Of a stretch of 30,283 bases of DNA, positions 1 to 6,830 are shown piece by piece. The notes under the pieces are model-generated. The model did not search any database and was not told the origin of the DNA. It saw nothing but the letters and a program-made list of their open reading frames with translations. The position numbers and the translations under genes are program-made. The stretch is from Candidatus Thorarchaeota archaeon (GTDB lineage: Archaea > Asgardarchaeota > Thorarchaeia > Thorarchaeales > Thorarchaeaceae). Location: contig JAEORI010000077.1 of the NCBI GenBank assembly GCA_016840965.1, positions 1 through 30,283 of the forward strand, written 5' to 3'. Position 1 is the stretch's first letter. Every line of letters starts with the position of its first letter.

Positions 1-1
1 G

Positions 2-217
2 AGAGAATTCCCATTAAGAACAACACTGAGTTTTCTAACCACATCGATTCCAACTATAGCATGGGGAATTTGGGAATGGGCTATGCTAATCTTGCCTGGC
101 GTATTAACCCTTGTTGATGCGAAACGAGAATATGGCACACTCAAGAGGCTGAATTGGGTCGGATTCTTTGATAGATTAAAGCCTCAGAAACGTTGGCCAT
201 GGCGTAGACGTACATAG
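2..217 (+). CDS. C-terminal end of a membrane-associated protein (5' partial)
   Basis: The frame is open from the window edge to a TAG stop at 215-217, giving about 71 residues. A hydrophobic stretch rich in Trp, Leu and Ile (IAWGIWEWAMLILPG) is followed by a strongly basic tail ending in KRWPWRRRT. That pattern suits the last transmembrane helix and cytosolic tail of a larger membrane protein whose start lies left of the window. No family is recognised. The frame has no stop and ends in a basic tail, so I treat it as real coding sequence. The call would fail if the upstream sequence has stops in this frame. Confidence 0.5.
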   Translation, partial: REFPLRTTLSFLTTSIPTIAWGIWEWAMLILPGVLTLVDAKREYGTLKRLNWVGFFDRLKPQKRWPWRRRT

Positions 218-222
218 ATAAA

Positions 223-265
223 CCCAAATTACCCACTCCAACTCTACCGACTGAGCCACGGCGGC
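223..265 (-). tRNA. Orphan tRNA 5' half (acceptor strand plus D-arm)
   Basis: Read on the minus strand from 265, the sequence gives a 7-nt acceptor strand GCCGCCG, then TG at positions 8-9, then a D-arm of the form GCTC-AGTCGGTA-GAGT, then GGAGT where an anticodon stem would begin. After that the tRNA pattern breaks off: no CTNNNNA anticodon loop, no T-arm (GGTTCRANTCC) and no pairing CGGCGGC acceptor strand occur in the remaining 220 bases. A TATA-like TTAATATTT lies 28-36 bases upstream. It could be a 5' half of a split tRNA, a tRNA with a very long intron running out of the window, or a pseudogene. Isotype cannot be read. Confidence 0.4.
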
Positions 266-301
266 ATGTTCTCGGGGTCACGCCTCGGATTCAAATATTA
301 A

Positions 302-326
302 CATTGCTGTTGAACCCACAGCGCAA
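302..326. other. Small inverted repeat in the gap
   Basis: ATTGCTGT and ACAGCGCAAT can pair as an 8-bp stem with a 2-nt bulge around a 7-nt loop. It lies between the orphan tRNA half and the stop of the minus-strand gene that ends at 366. It has no flanking T-run, so calling it a terminator is not justified. Confidence 0.2.
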
Positions 327-365
327 TAGAGATAGTGAAAATGAACCACTTTTCGTTATACACTA

Positions 366-989
366 TCAACGACGGCGCATCACAACTAACACAATGGCAA
401 TGATGGCCACAACAACCACTCCAACTCCAATGTACAGATAGGGAATTGGTTGAGCATCTCGCCTTGCAATTTGAAGGGTCGTGTTTTCTCCCATCTCTGG
501 GTCATCAACCATATGGTAGAGATTCATAATGCCATCCGTCTTTGAGAACCTAACGGTGACTGTTCTGACTAATGCAGTGTACTCTTCTGTGTAAATCACA
601 CCCCACTCACTATCGGTGTCAATCCAGTCATAATCGTTTGGTGACGTTTCGTTTAATATCACCTGAATGAGTGGCCAATTTCCAATGGGCATGGCACCCC
701 ATGGCGGTGATATATCCATCTTAGTACTATTTTCATAGTAGCATGTATAATGTGACGAAGAGATACTAATCTCAAGATAGGAAGTGACATTAGTTGGAAT
801 CGTGGGGCGTGAGTCAATCTCTATGTAGAAGTCTATGACTCCAAGAATAAAACCTCCGCTATACCTGTAGTGAAATTGGTCTCCTACTTCAAAACCCCAT
901 GCCAGATTGTGATTGGTGACTGCTGTGGTTGGTGAAGCAGCTCCGATGACCAATGCGCAGACAACGAGTATCCAAAGTTTATTTCTCAT
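366..989 (-). CDS. Exported, C-terminally membrane-anchored protein of unknown function
   Basis: The protein has 207 residues. The ATG at 989 is preferred over an in-frame codon 30 bases upstream because a GGAGT ribosome-binding site sits 5 bases before it and the protein then opens with a signal peptide (MRNKLWILVVCALVIGA). The extracellular part, about residues 24-180, is mostly beta-type and has several N-x-S/T sites. The last 25 residues are a Val/Ile-rich transmembrane helix followed by RRR. The short GFEVGDQFHYRY element near the N-terminus resembles a theme seen in exported Asgard proteins, but that is recollection rather than a search result. A TATA box (TATAAAT at 1031-1037) sits about 45 bases upstream. 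Function is unknown. Confidence 0.75.
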   Translation of the reverse strand: MRNKLWILVVCALVIGAASPTTAVTNHNLAWGFEVGDQFHYRYSGGFILGVIDFYIEIDSRPTIPTNVTSYLEISISSSHYTCYYENSTKMDISPPWGAMPIGNWPLIQVILNETSPNDYDWIDTDSEWGVIYTEEYTALVRTVTVRFSKTDGIMNLYHMVDDPEMGENTTLQIARRDAQPIPYLYIGVGVVVVAIIAIVLVVMRRR

Positions 990-1027
990 TGACTCCGAAC
1001 TTCTCCACTTCGACCCCAAAACAAGCT

Positions 1028-1040
1028 TTGATTTATACTC
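1028..1040 (-). promoter_or_regulatory. TATA box for the exported protein gene
   Basis: On the minus strand the sequence reads GAGTATAAATCAA, a near-consensus archaeal TATA box. It lies 42-48 bases upstream of the ATG at 989, so the expected start of transcription is about 1007. Confidence 0.55.
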
Positions 1041-1173
1041 TTTGCATTCAGAAATCCCAAATTGTCCAAATAGGTTGTCGAAAGATTATGCAACCGGGTC
1101 TTGCACAAAAGGATGAAGGTGGTTTCAACAGCATCTCCCATAATATCGATATACTTTCGAAGTTCTGTGCCAT

Positions 1174-1959
1174 TCAGCCTCCAAAGAGAAATCCAAAGAC
1201 ATTATCGAGGGTCATCATAATGACAAACCCGACCATAATACCCCATGTGGCTACACGAGCATTTTCGATTGAGTGACTCTCTGGAATCATCTCATCTCCA
1301 ACTACAAAAATCATGGCTCCAGCAGCAAAAGCTAGACCATACGGGAGCAGAAATGCAGCGATAGAAACTATTGACACTCCTAATAGACCTCCTATAGGCT
1401 CCACAAGTCCAGTTGCTAATGCAAATAACGCAGCTTTTCCCCTAGGATAACCCTCCCTGACCAGTGGTGCAGCCACTGCAAGTCCCTCAGGCATATTCTG
1501 AAGTCCAATTGCTACCGCAACTGAAATTCCTGTTAAAGGATCAGCAACCCCAAATGAAACGCCAACTGCCAATCCCTCTGGAAAATTATGGATTGTAATT
1601 GCGAGAATGAGGAGCCAGATCCTTGCCATGGTCGATGAAGGGCCTTCTTTCCCTTTCTCAAAATGAGTGTGCGGAATGTACTTGTCAGCTAAATGTACGA
1701 ATATACCTCCCAGTCCAAATCCTAATGCCACAACAGTGAGAACACCAGTCCAGTCATTCACGTCTTCCAACGCTGGAACTAGCAGACTGAACGACGAAGC
1801 AGCAAGCATGACACCAGCTGCAAATCCAAGCATGATGTCTAGAGTCCTTCGACTAAAGTTGCGTTTGAGAAATATGGGCAGAGCTCCTACACCTGTTGCT
1901 ACGCCAGCCAATAGACTAGCACTTAAACCAAGTATAATGGTGTCATTTAGGAGCTGCAT
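1174..1959 (-). CDS. ZIP family divalent metal transporter
   Basis: This 261-residue integral membrane protein has about eight predicted helices. It carries the two ZIP signatures that form the binuclear metal site: HNFPEG at 124-129 and QNMPEG at 154-159. The second has Gln in place of the usual His, as in GufA-like members. A His-containing loop (PHTHFEKGKEG, about 96-106) lies before the first signature. ZIP proteins import Zn2+, Fe2+ or Mn2+ into the cytosol; the substrate cannot be told here. A GGAGG at 1978-1982 lies 18 bases before the ATG, longer than usual, and no closer in-frame start exists. The promoter contains a perfect palindrome next to the TATA box, so metal-responsive control is likely. 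Confidence 0.9.
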   Translation of the reverse strand: MQLLNDTIILGLSASLLAGVATGVGALPIFLKRNFSRRTLDIMLGFAAGVMLAASSFSLLVPALEDVNDWTGVLTVVALGFGLGGIFVHLADKYIPHTHFEKGKEGPSSTMARIWLLILAITIHNFPEGLAVGVSFGVADPLTGISVAVAIGLQNMPEGLAVAAPLVREGYPRGKAALFALATGLVEPIGGLLGVSIVSIAAFLLPYGLAFAAGAMIFVVGDEMIPESHSIENARVATWGIMVGFVIMMTLDNVFGFLFGG

Positions 1960-2015
1960 AACGAAAAGAACAGTTTACCTCCTTCTTAAGGAAGCCGCTT
2001 AGTAAATGAATTCTA

Positions 2016-2034
2016 AGAACACGTGTTCTAAATA
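2016..2034 (-). promoter_or_regulatory. Candidate operator palindrome and TATA box of the ZIP gene
   Basis: AGAACACGTGTTCT at 2016-2029 is a perfect 14-bp palindrome. On the minus strand it directly follows, and by a few bases overlaps, a TATA-like TATTTAGA (2027-2034). It therefore lies between TATA and the expected transcription start near 2004, a common site for archaeal repressors. The regulator is unknown; a DtxR/MntR-type metal sensor is an inference from the transporter. Confidence 0.5.
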
Positions 2035-2057
2035 CCTGAATCTAGGAACGATTTAGT

Positions 2058-2064
2058 AAAAAAA
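2058..2064 (-). terminator. T-run terminator after the p24-like gene
   Basis: A run of seven T on the minus strand begins about 29 bases after the stop codon at 2093-2095. Archaeal intrinsic termination often needs only such a T-tract. No stable hairpin precedes it. Confidence 0.4.
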
Positions 2065-2092
2065 GAAGATAATATGACTGAAACAATCTGAA

Positions 2093-2644
2093 TCACTTTG
2101 TTTCTTTCAGAATCTCATCATATTTCACTGCCGGGAATGACTCACTCTTTCTTGAAACCCATACTCCTAGAAGTAGAACGACTGGAATCGCAATCAGCAG
2201 TCCAATAAATGCTGGACTCAAAATTGTGGACTTTGTAATCCATGTGACTTGCGTTCGTTCAATATTTGATAGGTCTTTAAAGAAAAGCTCAGCTTCAAGA
2301 CTAGTAGTTTGTGATGATTGGACATTCGAAAAGACCACATACCACACTCCGTCCTGAGGTATCGTAAAATTGAAGGTTAAGCCCGTAGTTGCCTCGTTAC
2401 GCTCGTAAAGAATTGCACTCTCATATCTTTCCCATATTGTATAATTGCCTGCATCACAGATGAAGAACTCGATGTCAATATCGGAAGAGAAAGATCCTTC
2501 TATTCTCCAACCTGTACTCGCATCTCTATATGCTGCATAGAACTCACTAGGACCTAGGTTTCTGTCTACTCCAAATGCTTGGACAAACAATGGTAGTAGT
2601 AACAAAGTCAAGAACACTAAACTACTCAGTAGACTCTTACGCAT
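2093..2644 (-). CDS. Single-span exported protein with a p24/GOLD-like beta-sandwich domain (tentative)
   Basis: The protein has 183 residues. The ATG at 2644 follows an AGGGG site 6 bases upstream; a TTG 15 bases further up lacks one. Order: signal peptide (MRKSLLSSLVFLTLLLLPLFVQA), a domain of about 110 residues predicted to be beta-rich, then a transmembrane helix (about 145-168) and a short charged cytosolic tail with KESE and KETK. Within the domain, the run from FFICDAGNYTIW to GVWYVVFSN recalls eukaryotic p24/emp24 GOLD domains, which share signal peptide, GOLD domain, one helix and a short tail. Against this, no coiled coil precedes the helix and the disulfide pair is not evident. It may equally be a PPC-type exported beta domain. 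Function is unknown. Confidence 0.6.
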   Translation of the reverse strand: MRKSLLSSLVFLTLLLLPLFVQAFGVDRNLGPSEFYAAYRDASTGWRIEGSFSSDIDIEFFICDAGNYTIWERYESAILYERNEATTGLTFNFTIPQDGVWYVVFSNVQSSQTTSLEAELFFKDLSNIERTQVTWITKSTILSPAFIGLLIAIPVVLLLGVWVSRKSESFPAVKYDEILKETK

Positions 2645-2814
2645 TACAACCCCTAACAATAATACACTGTTTTCGAATATCTGATTTGTCTCCTACTGGG
2701 CAACCCAGTTGTGTCTGGTAAAATTTCATTCTCAAAACCAATGAGCTACAGTAAGTCTAGCATGGTTTAAACTAGAACTGGTTTTGGGAGAATCCTTCTC
2801 TCCCCAATCAGAAT

Positions 2815-3294
2815 TCAGTCAAGAAGGCTAATTTTCCAAGAAGCTACACTCCTGGCTAGCAGCCCATAGAGTGGAGGCGATATCAGAGTAGCTCCAATTG
2901 CCAACTGAATTTGGTAAAAAGGATCAATCTGAGGTCCATTAGCTATTTGGATTATGAAGACTGTCGTAGCACTCGAGAGAACAATCATGCAAATGAAAAG
3001 TAGAACCGCACCTTGTACCAGAATTGTGAATTTCGAGAATCTATAAACTTTCAACCAGAAACGCTTCGTAACTTTGGAATTGACAAAACCAAGTAAATAG
3101 GAACCTGTCAAAAAACCAAGCATGAGCCCTTGCACTTTGTAGCCATTGGGAATCCACCAGATTGCCATAGAGAGTAGTGCTCCAAAGAGAGCTACTACTA
3201 GTCCCTGTAAATAGATATACAGAGCACTCAAGGCACGTGAATCAGTAGATGCTGCCGAATAATGAATCTCCTCTTTAGTAGATTCTACTGACAT
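2815..3294 (-). CDS. Four-helix membrane protein of unknown function
   Basis: The protein has 159 residues. After a polar N-terminus of about 20 residues there are four hydrophobic segments at about 25-47, 52-72, 88-115 and 127-148. A basic loop (KVTKRFWLKVYR) between helices 2 and 3 suggests a cytosolic side there. The ATG at 3294 follows a strong GGAGGGTGA ribosome-binding site. No motif ties it to a known family. A short hairpin (GGAGAA with TTCTCTCC, 2789-2806) lies just beyond the stop but lacks a T-run. Confidence 0.65.
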   Translation of the reverse strand: MSVESTKEEIHYSAASTDSRALSALYIYLQGLVVALFGALLSMAIWWIPNGYKVQGLMLGFLTGSYLLGFVNSKVTKRFWLKVYRFSKFTILVQGAVLLFICMIVLSSATTVFIIQIANGPQIDPFYQIQLAIGATLISPPLYGLLARSVASWKISLLD

Positions 3295-3421
3295 CTGATG
3301 TCACCCTCCGTATTCTGATTCGTACTTAGTATTATTCTAGGTTAAGACTTTCGATGTCTTGGGACAGAGATGATATCTTCGGAAGGATGAGAAAAAGGTG
3401 AAGTTACCCAATAAGGAATGG

Positions 3422-3525
3422 TGGGCCCGAGGGGATTTGAACCCCTGACCTTTCCCCTATCCAGACGAACTGTCTAGATATACAGGTTATGAGCCTGCTG
3501 CTCTACCAAGCTGAGCTACGGGCCC
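3422..3525 (-). tRNA. tRNA with CAT anticodon (Met elongator, or Ile2) containing an intron
   Basis: On the minus strand: acceptor GGGCCCG, TA, D-arm GCTC-AGCTTGGTA-GAGC, anticodon stem GCAGG with loop CTCATAA and 3' strand CCTGT, then an insertion, then variable AGGTC, T-arm AGGGG-TTCAAAT-CCCCT, acceptor CGGGCCC and discriminator A. CCA follows in the genome (3419-3421). Removing 30 bases (about 3452-3481) gives a normal 74-nt cloverleaf. The insertion folds into a 9-bp stem (TATCTAGAC with GTCTGGATA, loop AGTTC). The intron falls near 43/44, not at the usual 37/38. A CAT anticodon may be elongator Met or, if C34 becomes agmatidine, Ile2; the weak three-pair stem argues against initiator. 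Confidence 0.9.
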
Positions 3526-3614
3526 TTGAGATTGCTTGGCAAGGCTTTTGCTAGAGCTTTGGGATATTAACGTTACGAATGGTTTCTAAAATGTAATTCC
3601 ATGCTCCATGAACG

Positions 3615-4091
3615 ATGAACGATTTGGTTTACTCAGATTGTCAAGAAACTGTTCAAATGAGTAGACTTGAGGTTGCGCTTTTTCGGACTTTATATTCAAC
3701 CGGAGTAACTACGAAGCAACTCCAAGGTGCATATTCCATGATTCTATTGTTCACCTCAGATCACTGTGTATGGTGTGGTTCGCTCAAATTAATGATAGAG
3801 AATGAAAGTGAGGCTCTGGGTGTTGAACAAAACATCTATGAAGTTGATGTCGAAAAACAGTATCGAATTGCTGAGGCGTATGGCATTTTAGTTGTACCGA
3901 CGCTTGTTGCAGGATCCTACAAAATCTCTGGTGTCCCATCACCAACTGATTTACGTTCATTTTTGCTACAAGCAGTGTCCAGTGGTTTCCTTAGGTATGA
4001 TCGAAAGTGTGTCAAATCCGTACTCCGTGAGGTCCATCAGATTCGAGCGTCTGAATCTTCTAAAGACACTATATTTCGAACAGCATCTTAG
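3615..4091 (+). CDS. Thioredoxin-fold protein with a CVWC active site
   Basis: A thioredoxin/glutaredoxin-like domain begins at MILLF (residue 42) and contains the redox motif CVWC (51-54). The cis-proline VPTLV is at about 94-98, followed by the last strand and helix. It probably reduces disulfides in the cytosol; the partner is unknown. Two starts are possible. The ATG at 3615 gives 158 residues and lies about 28 bases after a TATA-like TTTCTAAAAT, so it could be leaderless. The ATG at 3738 has an AAGGTG site 8 bases upstream and gives a compact 117-residue domain. I list the longer form because the extension is codon-like, but the shorter start is a serious alternative. The last 30 residues are polar. 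Confidence 0.7.
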   Translation: MNDLVYSDCQETVQMSRLEVALFRTLYSTGVTTKQLQGAYSMILLFTSDHCVWCGSLKLMIENESEALGVEQNIYEVDVEKQYRIAEAYGILVVPTLVAGSYKISGVPSPTDLRSFLLQAVSSGFLRYDRKCVKSVLREVHQIRASESSKDTIFRTAS

Positions 4092-4112
4092 ATCAGAAGC
4101 GACCTCTGCGCA

Positions 4113-4122
4113 ATGTTAATAA
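4113..4122 (+). promoter_or_regulatory. TATA-like promoter element of tRNA-Glu
   Basis: TGTTAATAAC lies 30-39 bases before the first base of the tRNA, the expected place for an archaeal TATA box. It follows the stop of the thioredoxin-like gene. Confidence 0.4.
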
Positions 4123-4151
4123 CAGCAAAGCAAAGTTCTCGATGCTACATC

Positions 4152-4226
4152 GCCCCGGTAGTGTAGTCCGGCCCAGCATTCAGGACTTTCGATTCTGAGA
4201 CCCGGGTTCAAATCCCGGCCGGGGCA
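4152..4226 (+). tRNA. tRNA-Glu (TTC)
   Basis: The acceptor GCCCCGG pairs with CCGGGGC. The anticodon stem CAGGA/TTCTG encloses loop CTTTCGA, so the anticodon is TTC. The T-arm is CCGGG-TTCAAAT-CCCGG. The discriminator is A, and CCA is encoded at 4227-4229. No intron is present. A T5 tract at 4237-4241 is a likely terminator. Confidence 0.95.
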
Positions 4227-4280
4227 CCACTTTCTGTTTTTATCCAAAATGAAATCCTATTTGTTTCACCTTATCGAATC

Positions 4281-4323
4281 AAAAAATAAGGATTTGTGAG
4301 TAATCATTATTGATTACCCACAA
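4281..4323 (-). terminator. Strong hairpin plus T6 terminator after the SSB gene
   Basis: TTGTGAGTAATCA (4294-4306) and TGATTACCCACAA (4311-4323) form a 13-bp stem with one G-T wobble on the minus strand and a 4-base loop. Read on the minus strand it is followed 7 bases later by TTTTTT (4281-4286). It lies about 43 bases past the SSB stop codon. A stem this regular next to a T-run looks like a bacterial-style intrinsic terminator. Confidence 0.75.
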
Positions 4324-4365
4324 TTTAGTAAATGGTGTTGCTTAGATTGATTCTAAGTATTACAT

Positions 4366-4908
4366 CTAGTATCTGGAGCGTCTGTTATTACTGCTACCAC
4401 TATAACCGCCACGACGGTCTCTTCCGCCGCTGTAGCCATTTCCGCCATAGCTGCCACTTCGACCGCCATAACTTCTATTGCTGCCTCGGTTGCTATAACC
4501 GCCACCACTATAGTTCCTACGAGGTCTGTCATCCTCATGCTCTTCAGCAGACATATCGACACTCATGTTAACTTCTTCAATGGCTTCTTCAGCCACCTCG
4601 AGCTTGCCATACCTACCAATATTCAATCGTAAGTTTCCTTGAAAGAGACCAGTGTATCCATTGGTCAGATTGTAGGTAACACCTTCCTCAATGTTATCAA
4701 TGGCTTCATCCCAGAGTGGAACTTGTACAATTCCGCTAGCATCACCAACAGTGATATCACAAACTCGATGAGATGAACCATCCTTGCGGGATTCAATCTC
4801 GCGCTCTTCACCGATACTAGTCACCTTGAAAGAAATGGTGACATTTCTCATTTGTGGCTTTAATTCGGCCACTGTAGCCTCTATTGGCTCACGTTCTTCA
4901 TAACTCAT
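4366..4908 (-). CDS. Single-stranded DNA-binding protein, crenarchaeal OB-fold type with Arg/Gly tail
   Basis: The protein has 180 residues. Residues 10-105 form one OB fold that lines up with Sulfolobus SSB: the LKPQM-N-V start, VGDASGIVQVPLW, then YTGLFQGNLRLNIG. Trp66, Tyr85 and Phe89 fall where the Sulfolobus protein uses aromatic residues to stack on DNA bases. An acidic linker (about 105-130) leads to a low-complexity tail of Gly, Ser, Tyr, Asn and Arg with repeated SYGG/YSGG units. In the family the tail recruits partners and can help condensation. The gene stands alone between a long gap and its own hairpin terminator. Role inferred: protection of single-stranded DNA in replication and repair. 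Family match is by memory of the Sulfolobus sequence. Confidence 0.88.
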   Translation of the reverse strand: MSYEEREPIEATVAELKPQMRNVTISFKVTSIGEEREIESRKDGSSHRVCDITVGDASGIVQVPLWDEAIDNIEEGVTYNLTNGYTGLFQGNLRLNIGRYGKLEVAEEAIEEVNMSVDMSAEEHEDDRPRRNYSGGGYSNRGSNRSYGGRSGSYGGNGYSGGRDRRGGYSGSSNNRRSRY

Positions 4909-5283
4909 TGTTATTCACTCGCTCTATGCGATATGCAAGTTGTCAAAACTAGCGTGTCCTTCTGTGAGATTTGCGATGCCTGATAAAAAACAAACTCGAT
5001 AATTCCCATAATAGAAAGTGCGTTTCGCTTCTCGTTTACCTGCAATCAAAATCTCAGAATCACTCCTTATGAACTTGTGTACAGCGGCTCTATTTTGACT
5101 ATTATCTGCTTTCTACCAAATACTTCTTGGAGCGCCTTTTCTTCTGGTAACTTCCAAGCTTGAAAACTGAGGTTGCAGTTTCTTGACCACTCGAATGGTA
5201 ACTTGAAATGCTCTTCGTGCTAGAAACCTAATATTTAGAAAATTAAAAGAGCTCAAGGGATTGAATTATCGTTGGATCACAGT
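4909..5283. other. 375-base gap with no convincing gene
   Basis: This gap separates the start of the SSB gene from the stop of nadC. Its left part must hold the SSB promoter; TTTTTTATC near 4982-4990 (minus strand) is a weak TATA candidate. On the minus strand there are short open stretches: one of 41 codons from a TTG at 5049 to TAG at 4924-4926, preceded by AAGGAG, and an overlapping 50-codon stretch further up with no start codon. Neither resembles a known protein. They may be chance, a small gene, or remnants of a frameshifted gene. Confidence 0.5.
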
Positions 5284-6147
5284 CTAGTTCATTGATAGGA
5301 GCATGTTGAAGTCTGAGGACTTGAAAGAGTGTGTCAATGCTCCTGATGATATCACATCTACTCCACTCTTAGCATAATCCTTGATGTTCTCCTCATTGAT
5401 TCCTCCAGACACCTCTAGTATCACCTTGTCTCGTGTCCCATCAGCTTTGAGAACCTCAATGAGACCGCCTACGTCTTTTGGCTTGAAGTTGTCCAAGAGG
5501 ATTACATCCGCACCTGCACCAATGGCTTCCTGAACTTGTTGCAGCGTGCGAGCCTCACACGATATCTTCTTACTGAATGAGGTTTTCTCCTTGGCTGCTG
5601 CTACTGCTGCTCTTACGCCTCCAGCTGCTGTGATGTGATTGTTCTTTATCAATACCATGTCATCAAGTGCATATCGATGCGGATCGCCGCCACCTATAAT
5701 GACCGCCCGTTTCTCAAAGAACCTGAATCCAGGGGTTGTTTTTCTTGTTGCTGCAACTCTTATTTTTGGATTCTCTTTTCTTGCTACACTCACCATGTTG
5801 TGCACCTTTGTAGCAATGCCACTCATTCTCTGTACAATATTAAGACAGACCCGTTCAACCGTTAACAAGGTCCATGCAGAGCCCCTTAAACGCATCACCG
5901 GTTGCTGTGGGTCTACCCAGTTCCCTTCAAAAGCAAGTATCTCATAGGTGAGGTCTGAGAAATCAGCTATTGCTGCAACTTCTTCAATTCCTGCAAGTAC
6001 TGATCGTTCCTTTGCATAGATTGTACCCAATGCCTTCGTATCTTCTGGCACTGTCAATTCAGTCGTAAGGTCGCCAGACCTAACATCCTCTTCAATGAAC
6101 TTCTTCAGACTCTCTATCGCCTCTGGAGGAAGGTTACCAAATCTCAT
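5284..6147 (-). CDS. nadC: Nicotinate-nucleotide diphosphorylase (carboxylating), quinolinate phosphoribosyltransferase
   Basis: The enzyme joins quinolinate and PRPP to give nicotinate mononucleotide, CO2 and pyrophosphate, the entry of de novo NAD synthesis. The 287 residues match the family length. Visible motifs: SGDLTT (24-29), ERVCLNIVQRMSGIAT (98-113), TRKTTPG (134-140), the His-Arg pair at 157-158, KNNH (168-171), LLDNF (217-221) and SGGI (247-250), which line the quinolinate and phosphate sites. The ATG at 6147 follows GAGGTG with good spacing and directly abuts the TAA of the upstream AMMECR1 gene, so the two are probably co-translated. No nadA or nadB is in the window. Confidence 0.95.
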   Translation of the reverse strand: MRFGNLPPEAIESLKKFIEEDVRSGDLTTELTVPEDTKALGTIYAKERSVLAGIEEVAAIADFSDLTYEILAFEGNWVDPQQPVMRLRGSAWTLLTVERVCLNIVQRMSGIATKVHNMVSVARKENPKIRVAATRKTTPGFRFFEKRAVIIGGGDPHRYALDDMVLIKNNHITAAGGVRAAVAAAKEKTSFSKKISCEARTLQQVQEAIGAGADVILLDNFKPKDVGGLIEVLKADGTRDKVILEVSGGINEENIKDYAKSGVDVISSGALTHSFKSSDFNMLLSMN

Positions 6148-6780
6148 TTAATCACACCTCGGATGTTTTGGGTCTCTCACAATCTTACCCCTAGGCTTCT
6201 CCTCACCAAAGATTTCAGCCTGAAACGACATAAACTCAGTCTCAGGGTCTTTCCACATATTAGCTGGCAGTCCAGCTTTGTTACATGTATGCTCCAAGAA
6301 CTCTCGCGTGTTCCATTTCCAATCAACAGGGACTTGAGGGAGAAGAAGTCCTCGAAACATTCCTCTGATAGCAATCAAACCATCTCTGCCTACCTTAACA
6401 AGGTTCAATAAATCCTCGGGCTTTGAGTACTTGATCTTTATTGGCGGTGTGAGGACGCTTAAATCGACTATAATTGAATCAAGCTCCTTTGGAGTGACTG
6501 GTTGGAAACGTGGATCATTGATTGCAGAATCTTCAGCAGAATCAATTGTAGCTTCAACTAGAGCCTGTGATGGATATGGTCGACCGATACATCCTCTCAA
6601 GCTGACGCGATTTCCAAGAATCGAGTTTAATGTTACAAAAACTCCAGATTTTGCGTGCAAATGCTCTGGTGTATTCTTTGGAATCTTAGGTTTCTTACGA
6701 GTCTGTACGACTTCATCCACTGTCTGCCTAGCTAGTTTAACAAGAAAGACTCCGTCATCATCTGAGTATGTAAAGGACAC
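6148..6780 (-). CDS. AMMECR1 domain protein
   Basis: The 210 residues fit the usual size of stand-alone AMMECR1 proteins. The hallmark LRGCIG is at 61-66, preceded by VFVTLN and followed by the conserved AINDPRFQPVTPKEL region (about 84-98) and a PQVPVDWKWNTREFLEHTC stretch near 158-176. The start is a GTG; the next residues (SFTYSDDDGVFLVKLAR) match the family's beginning. The biochemical role is not established; in other prokaryotes the family is linked with MEMO and radical SAM proteins, neither of which is here. It is directly upstream of nadC with no gap (TAA then ATG), so a shared transcript with NAD synthesis is likely. Confidence 0.92.
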   Translation of the reverse strand: MSFTYSDDDGVFLVKLARQTVDEVVQTRKKPKIPKNTPEHLHAKSGVFVTLNSILGNRVSLRGCIGRPYPSQALVEATIDSAEDSAINDPRFQPVTPKELDSIIVDLSVLTPPIKIKYSKPEDLLNLVKVGRDGLIAIRGMFRGLLLPQVPVDWKWNTREFLEHTCNKAGLPANMWKDPETEFMSFQAEIFGEEKPRGKIVRDPKHPRCD

Positions 6781-6830
6781 TACGCATCAACTCGGTCTAT
6801 CAGTGCTATATCATTGTTATTTATCTTAAC

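Noticed and set aside
953..1276. Open frame on the plus strand opposite the exported protein and ZIP genes
   Set aside because: It crosses two genes with clear starts, families and promoters on the minus strand, and the product resembles nothing known.
4366..4560. Repeated GGT/AGT-type codons resembling a tandem repeat
   Set aside because: They encode the low-complexity tail of SSB and have no fixed repeat unit, so no CRISPR or satellite array is present.
4332..4571. Cys/His/Tyr-rich frame on the plus strand opposite the SSB tail
   Set aside because: Its composition is a by-product of the Gly/Ser/Tyr/Arg repeat codons of the SSB tail read on the other strand.
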